DNA from: Naumovozyma dairenensis CBS 421
Lineage: Eukaryota; Ascomycota; Saccharomycetes; Saccharomycetales; Saccharomycetaceae
DNA: 64,000 bases
Assembly (NCBI RefSeq): GCF_000227115.2
Contig: NC_016488.1
Location: forward strand, 496,001 to 560,000
Direction of reading: 5' to 3'
Under the pieces are notes generated by a model. It was not told where the DNA came from. It saw only the letters and a program-made list of their open reading frames with translations, and ran no database searches. The stretch's first letter is position 1. The number at the start of each line of letters is the position of its first letter. Positions 50,256 through 60,070 of the stretch are shown here, one piece after another. The translations under genes were made by a program, and so were the position numbers.

Positions 50256-50426
50256 ATGGCTCACGAAAACGTCTGGTTCTCCCACCCAAGAAGATACGGT
50301 AAAGGTTCTCGTCAATGTCGTGTCTGTTCTTCCCACACTGGTTTGGTTAGAAAGTACGACTTAAACATCTGTCGTCAATGTTTCAGAGAAAGAGCTAACG
50401 ACATTGGTTTCTACAAGTACAGATAA
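50256..50426 (+). CDS. RPS29A: ribosomal protein uS14 (Rps29)
   Basis: Small-subunit protein of the 40S head. The 56-residue product, [20 protein letters not shown] and onward, is full length and essentially the S. cerevisiae sequence, with the zinc-binding cysteines at 21, 24, 39 and 42. Codon use is highly biased to favoured codons, as expected for a ribosomal protein. The name RPS29A follows the chromosome XII-type neighbours (REH1 before, STE23 after); its paralog RPS29B (YDL061C) lies beside TSR1 in S. cerevisiae, and TSR1 is also next door here, so this copy stands for both tracks. Rap1 sites and a leader intron are listed separately. Confidence 0.98.
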   Translation: MAHENVWFSHPRRYGKGSRQCRVCSSHTGLVRKYDLNICRQCFRERANDIGFYKYR

Positions 50427-50689
50427 ACAAATCTTATTAATGAATTTTTGATTCAAAATTTCCATTTTTATTTTTGTCTACCTTCTACAAATTATAGTAC
50501 CGATTTCGAATAAAACTTCGTGTATTATTTTAATATAGATTAGTCTATTCTAATAAATTACTCATTAACAATAGTTTTCTAGTTAGTTTTACTGTCATTT
50601 CTTTGTCATAGCTCGCATAATTTAGGATGTAAAAACGACCACTTCGTGAAAAGACCTAATAATCATTTTTCTATACTATCTAAGAAATG

Positions 50690-50789
50690 TTACCCGGTGG
50701 ATCCAAATAAAATCCAACTCGGGAAAACTAAAGGAAAATTTTCAAAGAGCCCACCGAACAGTATAATCTTCAAATAATAACTATAAAAG
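50690..50789 (+). promoter_or_regulatory. promoter-like Reb1 site and TATA box
   Basis: TTACCCGG (50690-50697) is a Reb1 core, and TATAAAAG (50782-50789) a consensus TATA box, followed by T-rich sequence and an A-rich leader before an ATG at 50896 with A at -3. The order and spacing are those of a yeast promoter pointing right, in a place where neither neighbour needs one. Confidence 0.45.
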
Positions 50790-50895
50790 GAAGTTCGAGA
50801 TGATATTGTTTCAGTAACTTTTGTTTGGTTTATTTTTATTCTAAATTGTTAATTTTTACCTTTTTTGTTTATTTTTTAAGAAAACTGAATCAATA

Positions 50896-51120
50896 ATGCA
50901 CGGGAACATGCCACAGTTGGCTGAATCTGTCTTCTAACAGTTGCTAATTGCCAGTGTTTCAAATATAATTGAAATACGAGTACCCAAGAATAATTTAATT
51001 CATTATATTTTGGACAGGATAGGAAGTCCGTTGTCTGTGTTATCTTTACGAAGATTGATAGACTTGGGATGTCGTCTGATAGTCTACATTTTATTTCTTC
51101 TGTATTTTATTTTTATTTAA
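50896..51120 (+). other. small reading frame interrupted by one TAA (possible small gene or relic)
   Basis: From the ATG at 50896 the frame reads 13 codons (MHGNMPQLAESVF), one TAA at 50935-50937, then 60 further open codons to a TAA at 51118-51120. The second part ends in a hydrophobic stretch (IVYILFLLYFIFI), like a tail anchor. The stop is followed by CAG TTG, close to known leaky contexts (CAR YYA). It could be a decayed gene, a readthrough product, a sequencing error or chance; I recognise no relative. Nothing is claimed about function. Confidence 0.25.
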
Positions 51121-51487
51121 TGATACTTGTGTATAGTAGCTGTAAAAATTCCAAATTATCCGAATGCTATGAATTATTGGGTTGGCCTGTGTTTTTCTAG
51201 CAGGGTATAGTAGACCTACAAAATAGGAAACAAATACGCAAACTCAATTTTTTCAATGGATTTCTTTAGTAAGGTCAGTGCTACTAATTCAGATTAAATA
51301 ATTGAACGGAACTATAGAACGTAGGCGGTAAACAACAGTCTTATGTTAAATACTTTACGGTTAGTGTAAGTCATTATTGAGAGCAAAATGCATGTTTATT
51401 TGTGTGCTGCAAAATAATGAGTTTCTATATCATAAATAACATCGTGTTATAGGTTTTTGTTATAAATTACATTACGGGCTTATAAAC

Positions 51488-54487
51488 TTATATTGACGGT
51501 TTATATATTTCGAATTTCTTTACAGGTTGACGTAATGGAGCAACCAATAATTTGGATTTGAATGATCCAATATTTTCAATCAACTCACCACTTGGGTATA
51601 ATTTCTCAGCATCAATCTTGTTATCTTTCGTCAAATGAGATTTCAAATGAACTATTAATCGTGATGAATCTTCATTCATGATATATTTCTCATAAAATTC
51701 AATAATTTGTTGTTTAGTTAATTCTTCTACTAATTTAGCCTTCTTCACACGATGCATGAAATTATAGTCTCCTAAATAAATGGCAGAACTATACCTTATA
51801 CTTTCCTCATTCATATTTTTGAATTTCTGGGTCAAACTTTTACAAAGAGCGTCTTTATGTTTCGTGAAATCTTCATCTGACATTCCATTTAATAAATCAC
51901 CAAATTTCTTATAAAATTCGTCAATTCTCCATTCCAAATAAGGTGTTGATTTTTCAGATTGAACTAAGATACGAATATTTGCAGTACCATGATTATTTAA
52001 AGTGGAGCTAAAAACGACATAACCTAGTTGTTCTTTAGTTCTTAAAGTATCAAAACATGGTTCATGAAGCATTTGAGCAAATAGACCACAAATTGCAGAT
52101 AATTCTTCTGAATAAATATCAACTTGAATGACATGTTGAATACATGAATTTACATTTTTTCTATCTTTCAATAAAGTTTCATATCTATATGTTTTATTTT
52201 TAGGTAATAAATATGATCTTAATTTTTCATTTTCATATTGTGAATTAGTTAAATTTTCCTTTGATGACATTAATAAATCGATTAAAGATTCGATTTCGAT
52301 GGCTTCGTCATATTTCAAATTACCATGAACAAAACATTCAAAAAATAATTCATCAAAGATGAAGGGGATAAATGAATTCAATTGGTCTAGAGTTAATTTA
52401 TTCATCATATTTAATTTTTCTTCAGGTAACCATGTTTTTTCATTAATTAAAGCATTATATAATGAAGACATTTGAGAATATGGGACTTCATACATGGAAT
52501 TTTTTAAATGTTGAATAGTCTTATCTTTAAAGATTTGAAATCTTTCTGAAGTTGGCTTAAAATCTTTAATACCTTGTAAGAATCTCGTCAATAAGATAAT
52601 TAGTTTATCATTAAATCCTGATAATGAAATATCTAGACCTTGATTTGTTTTAGAAAGTGAAACATGTAAATTAGCACAAGATGCATCATATTGTAAATCC
52701 TTTAATGAATCATTAACCATTTGCACGTATAAAGTGGTCAACATGCTATTTAAAAGAGTGGAATGAGTATGAGGTAATTTGAAAGATATCTTTATGTAAC
52801 CTCTTGGTTGCCAAAATCTATCATCCTTTTTATACCAAAGCTTACCCATTGAAGTATCTTTCAATAATAATGGTTCTTCTAATGGGATTATATCGGATTC
52901 ATTCTTCGGTTTATCCACATGGAAATTATCAGCAATGAATTCATTTGGACGCGGTAAATGGAAATTTGGATTTAATCCAGGTGTTTTAATTTTATTGATT
53001 AGATCCACTGAATAATCTTCTAATTTATATTTGGTACCATACCATTTCTCCTTAGAATCAGTTTCTAAATTTTTTGAAATTAAAGTTATACGAGAATTTG
53101 AGTAAATCATTTCAGACAGATATTTTTCCACTAATTCGGGTTCATATTTATTGAAAAGACCAGTACTTAAAATATTTCCCACTGGAATATATTCCTTTTC
53201 AAGTAATTTTGATAATGAAGATACTGTAGATGATGGATTGCCCTTTTGTTTAAATTTAAAATTTGCATTAGCTATATTTTGTAATTCTAAGTAAATCCAT
53301 TTTTGAGGTAATGAATTTTTTAACATTTCAATATATTGGAAAGCCAATAATATGACTTGTTCATAATTTTTTAATCCATTTTCAGTTAAATCGATATCAA
53401 TTGAAAAAAATGCGTTACCACGTGAAACAGTATGACCACCTGCAGATAATTCATTTGCCCAACCAAGAGTTTTCAAATGAGATAATAATGAACCATTACC
53501 CTCATGACCAATTAAATGACTTAAGATATGAGGAATTTTTGACTCCCAATGAGTTTCATAATCAGGTACTACGAATGAAACTTCTAATTTTCTTAATTCT
53601 TTAACAGGCTCGACGGACACAATCTTTGTTAATTGATCATCATTTAGGATTTTCGAGTCATAGAATGGTAGTTCTTTATCTATATTCTTAACGTCTTTAA
53701 AGAAAGATTGAACATAATCAGATAATGTATCTAGATCTTCTCTACCAATGATACACAATTTCATCAAATTTGCTGAATAATTCGCATTATAAAATTTCAA
53801 CAATTCATCTCTCACGTTAACATTTTTTGATTCAGGAATAATTTTCAATGTCTCTAGATTCCCCGTAGAGAATTTATGATAAGGATGATCCAATAAACTT
53901 AAAGATTTATCCAATTGATAAATTCTCCACATATCACTTTGTAAGTTTTTTTTATTTTCACTATCAACAGCATTAATTTCCTTATCAGTGGATCCTATAT
54001 TAAACAATGGACAAGAGAAGAACCCAGAGAATCTATCCAATGCACCTTTAAGATGTTCGTAATTGATTTCAAAGAAATAATTTGTATTTTGAGATCCAGT
54101 GTATGCATTTGAATGACCACCATGCTTACTTAAGAAACTTGAATAATCATTTTCATCGGGGAATTTTTCAGAACCCATGAATAAAAGATGTTCACAAAAA
54201 TGTGCTAATCCAGGTAATGATTCAGGATCTTCGAATGCACCGATGTTTACGTCTAGTGAGGCAGCAGCTTTATCAGTTGTTGGATCTGAGATTAATAGGG
54301 CTTTCAATTTGTTTGGTAATTCGATGAAACGATATGATCTGTCATCTAAGTCTGGTTTTTGGAAGTCTTGGTTTAGAATGGTATAATTTTTGTTTGACAT
54401 TATGGATCTTGTTATTATAGATTTGTTTTTTGAGAATAATCTTGTTGTGTTTTTTAGTAGGATTGAGGAAAATAAAGTTAAACTCAT
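51488..54487 (-). CDS. STE23: insulin-degrading-enzyme-like metalloprotease Ste23
   Basis: M16A zinc protease; in S. cerevisiae it helps Axl1 process a-factor precursor and degrades peptides. The 999-residue product (S. cerevisiae 1027) has the inverted zinc motif HFCEH at 96-100 in the first of four M16 domains, with the distal Glu in the ENKKNLQSD region near 175-183, and the C-terminal inactive half with RTKEQLGYVVFSS. The first 29 residues are basic and Ser/Thr-rich, like a presequence; a second Met (54400) would give a start MSNKNYTILNQDF nearer the usual IDE start. Between RPS29A and ECM19 as in YLR388W-YLR390W. Confidence 0.96.
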   Translation of the reverse strand: MSLTLFSSILLKNTTRLFSKNKSIITRSIMSNKNYTILNQDFQKPDLDDRSYRFIELPNKLKALLISDPTTDKAAASLDVNIGAFEDPESLPGLAHFCEHLLFMGSEKFPDENDYSSFLSKHGGHSNAYTGSQNTNYFFEINYEHLKGALDRFSGFFSCPLFNIGSTDKEINAVDSENKKNLQSDMWRIYQLDKSLSLLDHPYHKFSTGNLETLKIIPESKNVNVRDELLKFYNANYSANLMKLCIIGREDLDTLSDYVQSFFKDVKNIDKELPFYDSKILNDDQLTKIVSVEPVKELRKLEVSFVVPDYETHWESKIPHILSHLIGHEGNGSLLSHLKTLGWANELSAGGHTVSRGNAFFSIDIDLTENGLKNYEQVILLAFQYIEMLKNSLPQKWIYLELQNIANANFKFKQKGNPSSTVSSLSKLLEKEYIPVGNILSTGLFNKYEPELVEKYLSEMIYSNSRITLISKNLETDSKEKWYGTKYKLEDYSVDLINKIKTPGLNPNFHLPRPNEFIADNFHVDKPKNESDIIPLEEPLLLKDTSMGKLWYKKDDRFWQPRGYIKISFKLPHTHSTLLNSMLTTLYVQMVNDSLKDLQYDASCANLHVSLSKTNQGLDISLSGFNDKLIILLTRFLQGIKDFKPTSERFQIFKDKTIQHLKNSMYEVPYSQMSSLYNALINEKTWLPEEKLNMMNKLTLDQLNSFIPFIFDELFFECFVHGNLKYDEAIEIESLIDLLMSSKENLTNSQYENEKLRSYLLPKNKTYRYETLLKDRKNVNSCIQHVIQVDIYSEELSAICGLFAQMLHEPCFDTLRTKEQLGYVVFSSTLNNHGTANIRILVQSEKSTPYLEWRIDEFYKKFGDLLNGMSDEDFTKHKDALCKSLTQKFKNMNEESIRYSSAIYLGDYNFMHRVKKAKLVEELTKQQIIEFYEKYIMNEDSSRLIVHLKSHLTKDNKIDAEKLYPSGELIENIGSFKSKLLVAPLRQPVKKFEIYKPSI

Positions 54488-54994
54488 AAATACTATGATG
54501 AGTAACGAACGATTGAATTGAGCAATTGTGTGTGTGGTGCGTTTGTTCAGTGTTTTTTTGACTGTCTATGGCGGACGACTATAGTTCAATGGATGTAAGT
54601 TACACGCAGTGATTGATGAATAGATGTGTAGGTCCCGGGGTTCAAGTGCAAGTGCCAATGAGGACAGTTTATAATTCTATAAAAGGATGGCGTTTTTATG
54701 TATATTACATTTTTTGTCGAAAGGAATTGGGAGAGAAAGAACAGCAGTGTCCGTTAATTTTATAGGAAGTACACCACCACGCGTACTTACTTTATCAAAT
54801 CATTCTTTAAAGGGACCGATAGATACATAGATACATAGACACATACGTTGAAATACTAAACTGTTCCTTATGGTATAAACACATCTATTAGGGATACTCT
54901 CCATAGAATACGAAGGGATATAACTCAGAGGAGACATATAAACGCCGTCAGTAACGCAATATACAATAACTACAAGGGAACAACACGATAGAAG
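54488..54994. other. divergent STE23-ECM19 promoter region
   Basis: About 500 bases. Holds a short ATACATAG-type repeat (about 54821-54845) and a tRNA-like fragment near 54570-54660 that fails the T-arm pairing test. No gene called. Confidence 0.5.
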
Positions 54995-55258
54995 ATGGCA
55001 CGTTTAAGAGGATTTGATGTTTTAACTGTTGCTGTAGTGAGTGCAGCGAGTGTCTACATGGGTATAAACTTCTTCCAACCCATTGTACTGCAACAACTAG
55101 ACAAGAACGGTGGTCTAAGACCAGACATTGATGTGGATACTCTCAAACAATTGCAAGTGCCCACTACTGAAAGATCCAACCAGGACGCTCAACGTATTTT
55201 GAAAGAGGATGAACAAGACCTCGTTAGGGGTTTGGAACCAAGCCCTAGGGAGAAATGA
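54995..55258 (+). CDS. ECM19: small mitochondrial membrane protein Ecm19
   Basis: Protein of unknown function, found in mitochondria in S. cerevisiae. The 87-residue product starts MARLRGFDVLTVAVVSAASV, with one hydrophobic span at about residues 9-27 and a charged, mostly acidic remainder. The start is nearly the same as in S. cerevisiae Ecm19 (112 residues as I recall), but this protein is shorter at the C-terminus. Position between STE23 and CCW14 matches YLR390W. The stop codon runs straight into a 9-bp hairpin. Confidence 0.82.
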   Translation: MARLRGFDVLTVAVVSAASVYMGINFFQPIVLQQLDKNGGLRPDIDVDTLKQLQVPTTERSNQDAQRILKEDEQDLVRGLEPSPREK

Positions 55259-55325
55259 GGGCATGTTGTTGTACATGCCCTAGGACATGTATCCAAGGGT
55301 TTGAAGGGTTTGAAGGGTTTGAAAT
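55258..55325 (+). repeat. hairpin and 9-bp tandem repeat downstream of ECM19
   Basis: AGGGCATGT (55258-55266) pairs perfectly with ACATGCCCT (55273-55281) across a 6-nt loop, starting at the last base of the ECM19 stop codon. About 15 bases later three copies of a 9-bp unit AGGGTTTGA lie head to tail (about 55297-55323). Confidence 0.6.
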
Positions 55326-55819
55326 CGTGTAAATAAAATAACCCTAATTTAAAAGGGTAGAAGAAATCGATGTATCTATTTTTAGCAGAGCCAGGTGGCC
55401 ATGCCATGCTGCAAACAGTGAACTGCCACTGGGTCTAGAACTGCAACTGTTGCCATCGCGGTGTGCAGTTTGACGTCGTAGGTACGTATGTAAAAAAAGA
55501 AACAACGGATATGGGGGGGTGGACGGGGTGTCTGGGTCTACAATCGAGGTTGCTTTTATTTCTTTCGTCCTTCGAGAAATTTGAAATTTGAAATTTTGTT
55601 TGTTTTGTTTTGTTTTGTTTGTTTGTTTCCATACAAGTACATATGTGTGTTTTGTAGTTATTAATACTTTCTTCTATATATTGTATTAGTTAGGCCCTTC
55701 TTTATACATAAACAACGGTTTATATAATATACTTCTTCTCAAACAAGATATCAAGTATACCATCATACCAGATACCCACTTACCTGATCCCGACTATCGC
55801 TAAAATATACAAACAAACC
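55259..55819. other. ECM19-CCW14 intergenic region
   Basis: About 560 bases: the hairpin and 9-bp repeats above, AACCCTAA (55340-55347, Tbf1 core), a TTTTG-type repeat (about 55596-55628) and the CCW14 promoter, with a T-rich leader ending in A-rich sequence. No gene seen. Confidence 0.5.
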
Positions 55820-56494
55820 ATGCGTACCTCTGCCATCTTTTCCACTATCGTCTCCTTGGTCTTCCTAGCCAAGGAAGCCGTGGCTACTCCTCCAGCTTGT
55901 GTCTTAGCTTGTGTCGCTCAAGTCACTAAGCAATCTTCAACATGTGACAGCATGAATCAAATCGACTGTCTATGTTCTAACGAAGGTTCTGCCATCCAAG
56001 ATTGTATTAACACCATTTGTGCTGGAGATTTGAAGTCAGCCGCCTTATCCGCCTTTGAAAATTCATGTAAGGAACAAGGTGCTGCTGTATCTAGTGCTAG
56101 TGCTAGTGCTAGTGCTAGCGCAAGTGCTTCTGCTACTTCTTCATCTTCTTCCTCTTCTTCTACCAAGGCCTCCTCTACTGTCTCTTCTTCTTCCTCTAAG
56201 GCTTCTTCTACTGAAGTTTCATCTTCCTCTGTTTCTTCTACAAAGGCTTCAGGAGCCCCATCCTCATCTTCCCAAGCTCAATCCACTACATCTACCACTC
56301 AAGCTCCATCTTCCTCTTCTTCCTCTATTGTGGCTTCATCTTCCACCATCGTTTCAGTCTCATCTACATCTACATCTACTCAAGCTACTGCTACTTCTTC
56401 TTCCATCTCAGTCATCGAATCTGAAGGTGCTGCTGCCAATTTATTAGCTTCTTCTAATATCGCAATCGCCGCTATCGCTGCTTTCTTATTATAA
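55820..56494 (+). CDS. CCW14: GPI-anchored CFEM cell-wall protein Ccw14
   Basis: Covalently linked inner-layer wall glycoprotein. The 224-residue product has a signal peptide (residues 1-22, cut after AVA), a CFEM domain with its eight cysteines (from CVLAC near 27 to NSC near 82), a Ser/Thr/Ala-rich stalk for O-mannosylation, and a C-terminal hydrophobic GPI signal (LASSNIAIAAIAAFLL). The stalk begins with a Ser-Ala repeat encoded by GTGCTA units (56092-56119), likely to vary in length. S. cerevisiae Ccw14 is similar in size and design, and sits in the same place (YLR390W-A). Confidence 0.95.
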   Translation: MRTSAIFSTIVSLVFLAKEAVATPPACVLACVAQVTKQSSTCDSMNQIDCLCSNEGSAIQDCINTICAGDLKSAALSAFENSCKEQGAAVSSASASASASASASATSSSSSSSSTKASSTVSSSSSKASSTEVSSSSVSSTKASGAPSSSSQAQSTTSTTQAPSSSSSSIVASSSTIVSVSSTSTSTQATATSSSISVIESEGAAANLLASSNIAIAAIAAFLL

Positions 56495-56735
56495 GACAAA
56501 ATATGAAATCATACATAAAATATTATATCATAGATATATATAAATCATTTGATATGATAAGTAAGAATAAATAAATTTAATACTAAAAAGGAAAATACTA
56601 CAATGTGTCCTATATTGTATTCTTTGTCTGTTTAATCGTCCGTTTAGTATGTAGTACCACAACATCTTACACATGTAAAAAAATATAGCCTATAAAAAAA
56701 ATTGTATCGTGTGACATCCCATAGAGACCATATCT

Positions 56736-58535
56736 TCATGATGTCCTCTTTGATTGACTTTCTTTCTTCGAAAAAATACTTTTACTAGTACCCTTAGAAG
56801 GAGGAGGACTAGTCGGACTCTCTGAATACCCTGGAGGTGGAACGTATCTAGGTAATGCCTCCACTTCCCCATAAATATTATCAACAATAGACATACCATT
56901 ACCATTATTACTACCACTATTTATTCTGCTACCACGATTATTATTTCTTGTTTGACAAAATATTTGCATCGGCGATATTATCACTTCAGATTGTCTACCA
57001 GTCTTGCTATCACTGCTACTACTAATACTACTAATACCACCATTACTAATAATTTCCCAATCGATTAATAATTGGAATGAAAATTCTCTCTTAATAGTAC
57101 ATGTCTTAAAACTATAAAGCCTATTCCCACGATGTTTATAATCTTCTTCATTGAAATATAACCTTTGTAAACTTGGTATATCTTTTAGTTTTAATTCACA
57201 TTCAAACGTATAATAATAAGAAGCACTATTACTACTTTTACTAATCTTCTCCTTACTAACAAAACTCATTTCATTAATATCAAATATCGTATTTTCAGTA
57301 TTACTATTATTAGTGAAATCAAACTCCATCAACCTTAAAGATGAAAAATTCTCATTCCCAACACCTTGTGATAAATAAGTAACTACCTCCAAAAGATTCA
57401 ATTGGAATTTCAAAGGTTTAATCCCTCCCCTCTTACCAGGATTTTTATCATTCTTCAAAAAATTAATAACATTAACAGCATTATCATCCCGTGTCTTAAT
57501 CATCAAAAAAATACTATCAAACTTATTACAACCAGATTTAAACAATGGATCATTCCTATACACTTGTTGAATTTCATTACTTCGTACTTCAACCCATAAA
57601 TTACTATCTCCATCAGGTAACCCAATCTTATAAGTAGATTTATATACGTGTTTCCGCCCATCATGCGTTTGATTAGTTAGTGAAAGACCTAACATGGATA
57701 ATATTAAATCATTATCCACATTGGTCCTCATGCCATCTTCAGTTCCTGATAATGTGACATCGATAGATGACGGTACTGTTCTTTGTGACGGTGACGATAC
57801 TTCTTGTTTTCTCTTTTCATTGGCATATCCACCGCTTGTACTATTTAACGTTGGTAAATTCGATGAAGATGATGTAGTGGACGATGACGTAACGGGCGGA
57901 GACAATAACGACGATGGTGAAGATACGATCGGATCAGGTATGAATTCAAACGGATGATACTCTCTTAAAAATTTATCAAATGGTCTAAACCAATTAGGTG
58001 CCTTCCCTAATTCAATTTGTACTTGAACATTATATAATATCTTCCCCATGGAATAATAATAAAGATCTAAGTTATCAATCTTATTGAATTCTTTCCAATC
58101 CATATTGAAAGTAGGCGGCATGAAATTCTTATTACTTTTAACGAAGACGGTATCTGATGGTCTATGGTTTTTCAAACATCGTGGTTTCCTAGGCATCTTG
58201 GGGAAAATGAAATGATACGAATATTCCCCCGGTTTGATCTTGAATGGTTTTGACGAACCTTCTAATGCATCCCATACATTATCAGGGGGGAATACACGAA
58301 CTTCGTTGTCAACTAGCATGTGGAAGGAACGATGTTCTTGAAAACTTGGTGTCATCATATATTCTTGATCAAATTTTGTCATGGTCTCAATGTAGCCTCT
58401 CATTATTACAGTGATTTTTTTCACTGGTAAAGATTTGGCAATGTTTAAGGTTATGGTGCCATTGATTTCATCATTAGAACTATAGAATTGTCCATTTAAT
58501 GGAGGTGCCAATACAATTGATATCTTGGGTGCCAT
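56736..58535 (-). CDS. ART10: arrestin-like trafficking adaptor Art10
   Basis: Alpha-arrestin that recruits the Rsp5 ubiquitin ligase to membrane cargo; its own cargo is unknown. The 599-residue product (S. cerevisiae 518) has the N-terminal arrestin fold (MAPKISIVLAPPLNGQFYSSNDEINGTI, ends MAPK to NGTI; FPPDNVWDALEGSSKPFKIKPG), the middle IDNLDLYYYSMGKILYNVQVQIELGK, the C-terminal arrestin sheet (YRHRGNRLYSFKTCTIKR-like), and near the end LPRYVPPPGYSESP with a PPxY motif for Rsp5 WW domains. Extra length is in Ser/Asn-rich loops. Between CCW14 and ATP10 as in YLR392C-YLR393W. Confidence 0.94.
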   Translation of the reverse strand: MAPKISIVLAPPLNGQFYSSNDEINGTITLNIAKSLPVKKITVIMRGYIETMTKFDQEYMMTPSFQEHRSFHMLVDNEVRVFPPDNVWDALEGSSKPFKIKPGEYSYHFIFPKMPRKPRCLKNHRPSDTVFVKSNKNFMPPTFNMDWKEFNKIDNLDLYYYSMGKILYNVQVQIELGKAPNWFRPFDKFLREYHPFEFIPDPIVSSPSSLLSPPVTSSSTTSSSSNLPTLNSTSGGYANEKRKQEVSSPSQRTVPSSIDVTLSGTEDGMRTNVDNDLILSMLGLSLTNQTHDGRKHVYKSTYKIGLPDGDSNLWVEVRSNEIQQVYRNDPLFKSGCNKFDSIFLMIKTRDDNAVNVINFLKNDKNPGKRGGIKPLKFQLNLLEVVTYLSQGVGNENFSSLRLMEFDFTNNSNTENTIFDINEMSFVSKEKISKSSNSASYYYTFECELKLKDIPSLQRLYFNEEDYKHRGNRLYSFKTCTIKREFSFQLLIDWEIISNGGISSISSSSDSKTGRQSEVIISPMQIFCQTRNNNRGSRINSGSNNGNGMSIVDNIYGEVEALPRYVPPPGYSESPTSPPPSKGTSKSIFSKKESQSKRTS

Positions 58536-59203
58536 AATGATGATTTTCGTTCAGTAATTTTTTTCTCTTAATTATGTAATAATGACAATATATAGTCAAA
58601 ATTGGATATAGGTGACGGACGTATAATATAAAAAATCTTAAACACAATGTTCAGCAGAGACAGATACAGATACAAATACCAATGTGGTGTTCTTAGGATG
58701 GAGGTTTTTTGACAGTTTTTCCATCCATAAGCGTAATATTTCACGTAACGTTTATCAAAACAGGGTGCTTATCATTAAAGATTATTTGCTCATTGGTATT
58801 TATTGTTCCTTTAATTATGTTCTAGTAGACTGCGCCGAAGTGTAGAAGGTTTAAGGGCTAATTTCAATATTTCTAATTATTTATTTCAGAAAACAAGACC
58901 TCGGGAAAGGGAAATTTTCTGAATCCTGACCTCATCCAGATAATTTTTCTCTTTCTGGCGATAAAATACTGTTAGTAGGGTTTACTTGGAAATAATTGTT
59001 AGGGTATATTTATTTTGGCACCAATAAAATTTCAAATTCCACAATTTAGAGTTGTTTTAACGCTCTAAGAGAACCCTGAAAGAATGATTATTAGCAAAGG
59101 TGAAATGGGTATCGATATAAGACAGATATAACTCTCAGAATCATTACTCTGGTGCTCCAAGATCTCAAACAGTTGAGCTAGCGCAAACGGTACTCAAGAA
59201 GAT
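58536..59203. other. divergent ART10-ATP10 promoter region
   Basis: About 670 bases. GGGTTT and TTAGGGTA-type motifs (58977-59010) resemble Tbf1 half sites. Otherwise ordinary promoter sequence. Confidence 0.5.
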
Positions 59204-60070
59204 ATGTTTCCGAGACGTTATTTTACAACTAGCGTTCTTCGATTGGCGGCTGAGAATGGCCCTAATGGTGGGTTACTGAAGAAGTTCATGAGTCCCTTAA
59301 TAGATAGTGCAAAATTTGATGAAGAAGAATTGATACCAAAGCAATTATTAAGACCCATTGGCTTAACCAACTCACCGTTTCAAACTACGAAATATAAGGA
59401 AAAGGGTAATTCATTGAAAGATCTTTTCAATGAAAATAAAACTAATGAAAGGGTAAAAGAATTAACTCATCAATTAAATAAATCCTCGATGCATGATTTA
59501 TTTGTCTTTAGAAAAACTAATGGGAAATTGTTCTTTGCTCCCAAATCGTATTGGAACGCGTCAAAAGCTTTGTACTTCCCGCATCTAATGGGGAACTCAT
59601 TGGCAAATCCGTCGGAGAAAATACGTTTGGAAGAAATATTAAAGGGTAAAATTAGTATAGTTAAATTATTCGGTAATAAAATCGGTAATGATATGGTTAA
59701 CCAATATGCTACTGACATTACTTTTGATCCTGTTCCGAAAGAAAATAGTAACATCCAAACCATTCAAATTAATTGGATTGAAAATAAAATGAAATCTTGG
59801 TTATCAAAGTTGTCGATATGGAAATTAAGGAGAATGATTGACCCTAAGGATCATTCAAAATATTTCATGTGCCAATGGAATCAATTGCCATTTGATATTA
59901 GGGAATCGTTAAAGATCAATAATATCTTTACTGGTTATATCCTTATCGTGGATAGAAACTTGAAAATCAGATGGATTACTTGTGGTAATCCTGATGAATC
60001 TCATGATGAAATAAAGACATTATGGAAATGTGTAAGAGAATTAGAAAAGGAGAAGGAGGAATTCACTTAA
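59204..60070 (+). CDS. ATP10: mitochondrial ATP synthase assembly factor Atp10
   Basis: Inner-membrane chaperone that assists incorporation of Atp6 into the Fo sector. The 288-residue product (S. cerevisiae 279) starts with a basic presequence MFPRRYFTTSVLRLAAENG, then the ATP10 domain with FFAPKSYWNASKALYFPHLMGNSLA (ends FFAP to NSLA), a central segment with QYATDITF near 168-175 and the C-terminal FTGYILIVDRNLKIRWITCGNPDE region, like other thioredoxin-fold Atp10 proteins. Between ART10 and CST9 as in YLR392C-YLR394W. Confidence 0.94.
   Translation: MFPRRYFTTSVLRLAAENGPNGGLLKKFMSPLIDSAKFDEEELIPKQLLRPIGLTNSPFQTTKYKEKGNSLKDLFNENKTNERVKELTHQLNKSSMHDLFVFRKTNGKLFFAPKSYWNASKALYFPHLMGNSLANPSEKIRLEEILKGKISIVKLFGNKIGNDMVNQYATDITFDPVPKENSNIQTIQINWIENKMKSWLSKLSIWKLRRMIDPKDHSKYFMCQWNQLPFDIRESLKINNIFTGYILIVDRNLKIRWITCGNPDESHDEIKTLWKCVRELEKEKEEFT

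Larger units (their letters stand above)
50427..51487. other. convergent RPS29A-STE23 intergenic region with internal promoter-like element
   Basis: About 1.06 kb between converging genes, longer than needed for two 3' ends. It contains a Reb1 site, a TATA box and an interrupted small reading frame on the plus strand (listed next). Beyond 51120 I see nothing. Confidence 0.5.

Noticed and set aside
54570..54660. tRNA-like fragment with TATAGTTCAATGG and GGTTCAAGTGC resembling A and B boxes
   Set aside because: The T arm cannot pair, no acceptor stem forms, and the box spacing is about 13 nt too long without a matching intron or variable arm.
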